Positions 61,677 to 64,000 of a DNA stretch of 64,000 bases are shown here, piece after piece. The first letter of the stretch is position 1. Every line of letters begins with the position of its first letter. Location: assembly GCF_043195095.1 (NCBI RefSeq), contig NZ_JBAFWN010000014.1; one strand, given 5' to 3'. This stretch comes from NCEH01 sp043195095 (GTDB taxonomy: Bacteria; Pseudomonadota; Alphaproteobacteria; Rhizobiales; Xanthobacteraceae). The notes beneath the pieces are model-generated. The model was not told the DNA's origin. It ran no database searches and saw nothing but the letters and a program-made list of their open reading frames with translations. The position numbers were made by a program, and so were the translations under genes.

Positions 61677-63743
61677 CTAGTTGATGGTGACCAGGCCGCC
61701 CTGAACCTGCACCGTGCCGCTGCCGTTCACGGACACCATCGGCCCGCTGACCGCAACCTTGGCGGTACCGGAAATCGTGACCTGTGTCGCGCTGATGGCG
61801 ACGCCGCTCTGGCTGATGGTGATGGAATTGCTCCCCACCTTGAGGGTGATGGTCTGCGCCGCCTGCAAGGTGATGCTGCCGCCGTTGCATTTCAGCGTCG
61901 CATTGCCCGATCCCAGCGTCACGGTCTGGTTGCCCTGGCTGATGTCGGTGGTGGAATTGCCTTGCGAGACCGTCAGCGCGTGATTGCCCTGGCTGACCGT
62001 GGTGGTGGAATTGCCCTGCGAGACGGTGAGGGTCTGGTTGCCCTTCGAGACCGTCAGGTCCTCGTTGCCGGTCGTGATCGTCACCGCCCGGTTGCCCTTG
62101 GAGACGGTGACCGTTTCATTGCCCTCGGACACGGTTTCGGTGCGGTTGTTGGTGATGGTGATGATCTGGTCGTGCTTGACGTTCAGCGTGTCGTCATTCT
62201 CCACGTCGCGCGTCTGGTCCTTCTGCGCGTGCATGTAGATCAGCTCGGCGCCCTTCTTGTCGTCGAAGCGCAGCTCGTTGAAGGTGGTGGCATCGCCCCC
62301 GGTGGTGGAGCGTGTCTTCAGCCCGCTCTGGGTCTTGTTGTCGGGCTGCGTATAGGGCGGCATGTTGGTGGCGTTGTAGACGCAGCCGGTGATCAGCGGC
62401 CGGTCGGGATCGCCTTCCAGGAAGCTCACAACGACTTCCATGCCGACGCGCGGCGTGAACAGGGCGCCCCAGCTGTTGCCCGCCATGCCCTGCGACACGC
62501 GGATCCAGCACGAGCTTTTCTCGTCATTGGTGCCGAGCCGGTCCCAGTGAAACTGCACCCGCACGCGCCCGTACTTGTCGCAATAGATCTCCTCGCCCGA
62601 GGGGCCGACAACGGTGGCGGTATGGGGACCCGGGATCAGCGGGCGGCGCGTCACCGGCGGCGGGCGATAGGCCACGCTCGCCGGCAGGGCGGTGAAGCGG
62701 TTGGAATAGACCACGTCCTTGGTCTGGTTGCCGATATGGGTGGGATCGCGCGCCTCGTGGGTGACGGTTGAGAGCACATAGGGCTTGCCCTGCTCCGCGG
62801 CGACTTCGTGCTTGGCCATGGTGAATTTGGAGCCCGCCTGGAATGAGGCGTATGTCGCCTCCCCGCGCACCACCGAATAGGTCGCTTCCACCGCCTCCAT
62901 GCGCACCCGCGACAGCGAGGTGCCATCGTCCTTCTTCGTATAGTCGCCGGGATAATCGTAGATTTCCCAGGACTTGAAGGCCGAATTGGTGAGCACCGTG
63001 GAGGTGGTGGAGGTGAGATCCGTGGTCGGCTGCTCGAAATTATAATCGTCCAGCGTCGTCTTGCCGGATTCGAAATGATACGAGGACTCCCAGTGTTGCA
63101 CCGCCACCGTCTCGCCGCTCTGCGGCTGGGCATGCTGCACGCTCTTGTCCGCGCAGTCGGTGTATCCCGCGGTGCTGTCGCTGAGGATCAGCGTGTGCTT
63201 TCCGTTGGTGTGCTGGAAATAATAATAGATCCCCTCTTCCGCGAACAGGCGGGTGAGGAAATCGAAGTCGGTTTCGCGATATTGGACGCAATACTCGCGC
63301 GCCGGGTGCGAGCCGGTGAGGCCCTGCTTCTGATAATCGGTGATTCCGCCGTCCGAGAACAGGGTATCGGCAATCTGCGTGACGCTCTGGTTCTGGAAGA
63401 TGCGGCAGTCCGCCGTGCGGGTGAGCAGCCAGAATTTCGGCGCCAGCACCGCCTCGTAGCGGCGCATGCCGTCCACGGTCTTGTCGGCGGCCAGGAAGGA
63501 AATCACGATGCCGTTGATATAGCGCGGATCGGCGCCGGGCCGTGCGATGGCCACCGTGATCGGCTTGCCCAGCAGGCTGTCCGGGGTGATGGCGGTGTTG
63601 GTCGACACCATGGAGAGGGTGAAGCGAAACAGCTGCGACAGCCCCTCCGTCCCCGAAAACGCCGTGGCGATAAGCACATCGCCGCCAAGCGGGGTGGTGA
63701 GGGTCAGCAGGCGATCGGTCTGCACCGGCGCTTCGGTACTCAT
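61677..63743 (-). CDS. vgrG: T6SS spike protein VgrG (TssI)
   Basis: The 688-residue protein has the gp27/gp5-like core: LTLTTPLGGDVLIATAFSGTEGLSQLFRFTL, AVLAPKFWLLTRTADCRIFQ, FLTRLFAEEGIYYYFQHTNGKHTLILSD, and the OB-fold SCWIRVSQGMAGNSWGALFTPRVGMEVVVSFLEGDPDRPLITGCVYN. Residues about 529-613 are a row of nine-residue repeats of the GN-x-T-x-T-V-S type forming the needle. The end (GGLVTIN) carries no extra effector domain. It lies 175 bp downstream of hcp. Confidence 0.96.
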   Translation of the reverse strand: MSTEAPVQTDRLLTLTTPLGGDVLIATAFSGTEGLSQLFRFTLSMVSTNTAITPDSLLGKPITVAIARPGADPRYINGIVISFLAADKTVDGMRRYEAVLAPKFWLLTRTADCRIFQNQSVTQIADTLFSDGGITDYQKQGLTGSHPAREYCVQYRETDFDFLTRLFAEEGIYYYFQHTNGKHTLILSDSTAGYTDCADKSVQHAQPQSGETVAVQHWESSYHFESGKTTLDDYNFEQPTTDLTSTTSTVLTNSAFKSWEIYDYPGDYTKKDDGTSLSRVRMEAVEATYSVVRGEATYASFQAGSKFTMAKHEVAAEQGKPYVLSTVTHEARDPTHIGNQTKDVVYSNRFTALPASVAYRPPPVTRRPLIPGPHTATVVGPSGEEIYCDKYGRVRVQFHWDRLGTNDEKSSCWIRVSQGMAGNSWGALFTPRVGMEVVVSFLEGDPDRPLITGCVYNATNMPPYTQPDNKTQSGLKTRSTTGGDATTFNELRFDDKKGAELIYMHAQKDQTRDVENDDTLNVKHDQIITITNNRTETVSEGNETVTVSKGNRAVTITTGNEDLTVSKGNQTLTVSQGNSTTTVSQGNHALTVSQGNSTTDISQGNQTVTLGSGNATLKCNGGSITLQAAQTITLKVGSNSITISQSGVAISATQVTISGTAKVAVSGPMVSVNGSGTVQVQGGLVTIN
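61900..62160 (-). repeat. 27-bp coding repeats in vgrG
   Basis: About nine tandem units, each 27 bp and encoding NxxTVSxG-type nonapeptides (NETVTVSKG, NRAVTITTG, NQTLTVSQG, NSTTTVSQG, NHALTVSQG), are readable. They make the beta-helical needle of the spike. Unit copies at 61940-62035 are nearly alike at DNA level. Confidence 0.85.
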
Positions 63744-63918
63744 AGGTCAGGTCCCGTGGCGCGCGAGGCCTGATCGGCGTCCCGCGGCGCAGTTTGAGCG
63801 CGGCACAGTGTAACCCGATGCCAGAACGGGCAAAGCCGGAATGCGATGGCGCGCGCCCCGCATCCCGGCTGGCAACGAGGGGGCCGGCGCACCGCGCCGA
63901 CCCGGATACCTCGCCGGA

Positions 63919-64000
63919 TCAGGAGGTCTTGGTGGTGGCCAGGTCGTACGACACGGTGACCGGGGTGCCGGCCTTGTTGGTGTCGTCGTAGGGGGTGAAT
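63919..64000 (-). CDS. hcp: C-terminal end of Hcp (TssD); 5' part beyond the window
   Basis: The minus-strand frame from the right edge reads FTPYDDTNKAGTPVTVSYDLATTKTS and ends in TGA at 63919. This is the closing beta strand (GxxVTxSYDL) of Hcp tube proteins. It would be the first gene of the locus visible here, 175 bp upstream of vgrG. Only 26 residues are in the window, so the call depends on that motif and position. Confidence 0.8.
   Translation of the reverse strand, partial: FTPYDDTNKAGTPVTVSYDLATTKTS

Noticed and set aside
61900..62160. CRISPR-like array of short repeats
   Set aside because: The 27-bp units have no spacers, lie inside the vgrG frame and encode regular nonapeptides.
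63794..63991. Plus-strand frame at the right edge
   Set aside because: It lies antisense to the Hcp C-terminus, which has a clear family motif and fits the operon.
44190..64000. T6SS effector-immunity pair
   Set aside because: No toxin-like, PAAR, Rhs or DUF4123 gene was recognised between hcp and the terminator, and VgrG has no effector extension.

Overview
This window is high-GC bacterial chromosomal DNA whose gene content points to an alphaproteobacterium of the order Hyphomicrobiales (Rhizobiales). The clues are the DUF4164-zapA-6S RNA-fau block, a LexA box of the GAAC-N7-GAAC type before imuA-imuB-dnaE2, a membrane-anchored CycM-type cytochrome c beside kdsB-pheA, and dispersed 'CATGGCCGGG...CCCGGCCATG' intergenic repeats. 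A Xanthobacteraceae-like member (Xanthobacter, Ancylobacter, Azorhizobium) is my guess; the family is inference, not shown.

Region 1 (1-6.5 kb): a minus-strand multidomain glycosyltransferase cut by the left edge, then an AT-rich gene-free stretch. After it come minus-strand housekeeping genes: yebC, a TIGR00282/YmdB-type phosphoesterase, fau (5-formyl-THF cyclo-ligase), a 6S RNA, two tandem intergenic repeats, zapA and a DUF4164 gene. Region 2 (6.5-16.2 kb, plus strand): a DUF3828 lipo/secreted-type protein, then the central carbon cluster tkt-gap-pgk-fba (class I aldolase) closed by a strong terminator, a ThiE-like protein, a Sel1-repeat protein and an inositol-phosphatase-family enzyme. 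Region 3 (16.3-25.6 kb): an ExbB/MotA-like plus OmpA/MotB-like pair, then the SOS mutagenesis cassette imuA-imuB-dnaE2 behind a LexA box. dnaE2 carries an in-frame palindromic repeat.

Region 4 (25.6-39.8 kb): an SMR efflux protein, a GNAT acetyltransferase, glycerate 2-kinase, a TAXI-type TRAP transporter with DUF1850, a BioC/NDUFAF5-like methyltransferase, an Fe-alcohol dehydrogenase with a thioesterase, argJ-mutT, nudC and an NCS2-type permease with an unusual cytosolic tail. Region 5 (39.8-42.6 kb): an exact parS-type palindrome, pheA, kdsB and a cytochrome c. The parS site suggests the window lies near the chromosomal origin.

Region 6 (42.6-64 kb): one long minus-strand type VI secretion (T6SS) locus read hcp - vgrG - DUF6931-like - fha - tssK - tssL(OmpA) - tssM - tssA - tssB - tssC - second tssC - tagJ - tssE - tssF - tssG - methyltransferase. 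Many stop/start overlaps indicate translational coupling. The sheath (TssBC), baseplate (TssEFGK), membrane complex (TssLM) and tube/spike (Hcp/VgrG) are present. TssH/ClpV, TssJ, PAAR and recognisable effectors are not seen inside the window. The locus ends at a perfect bidirectional terminator shared with the convergent cytochrome gene.

The least ordinary features are the in-frame palindromic element in dnaE2, a family of MITE-like repeats with perfect terminal inverted repeats docked on gene stop codons, the unexplained DUF6931-like and methyltransferase members of the T6SS operon, and the NCS2 permease with a GHKL-like tail.
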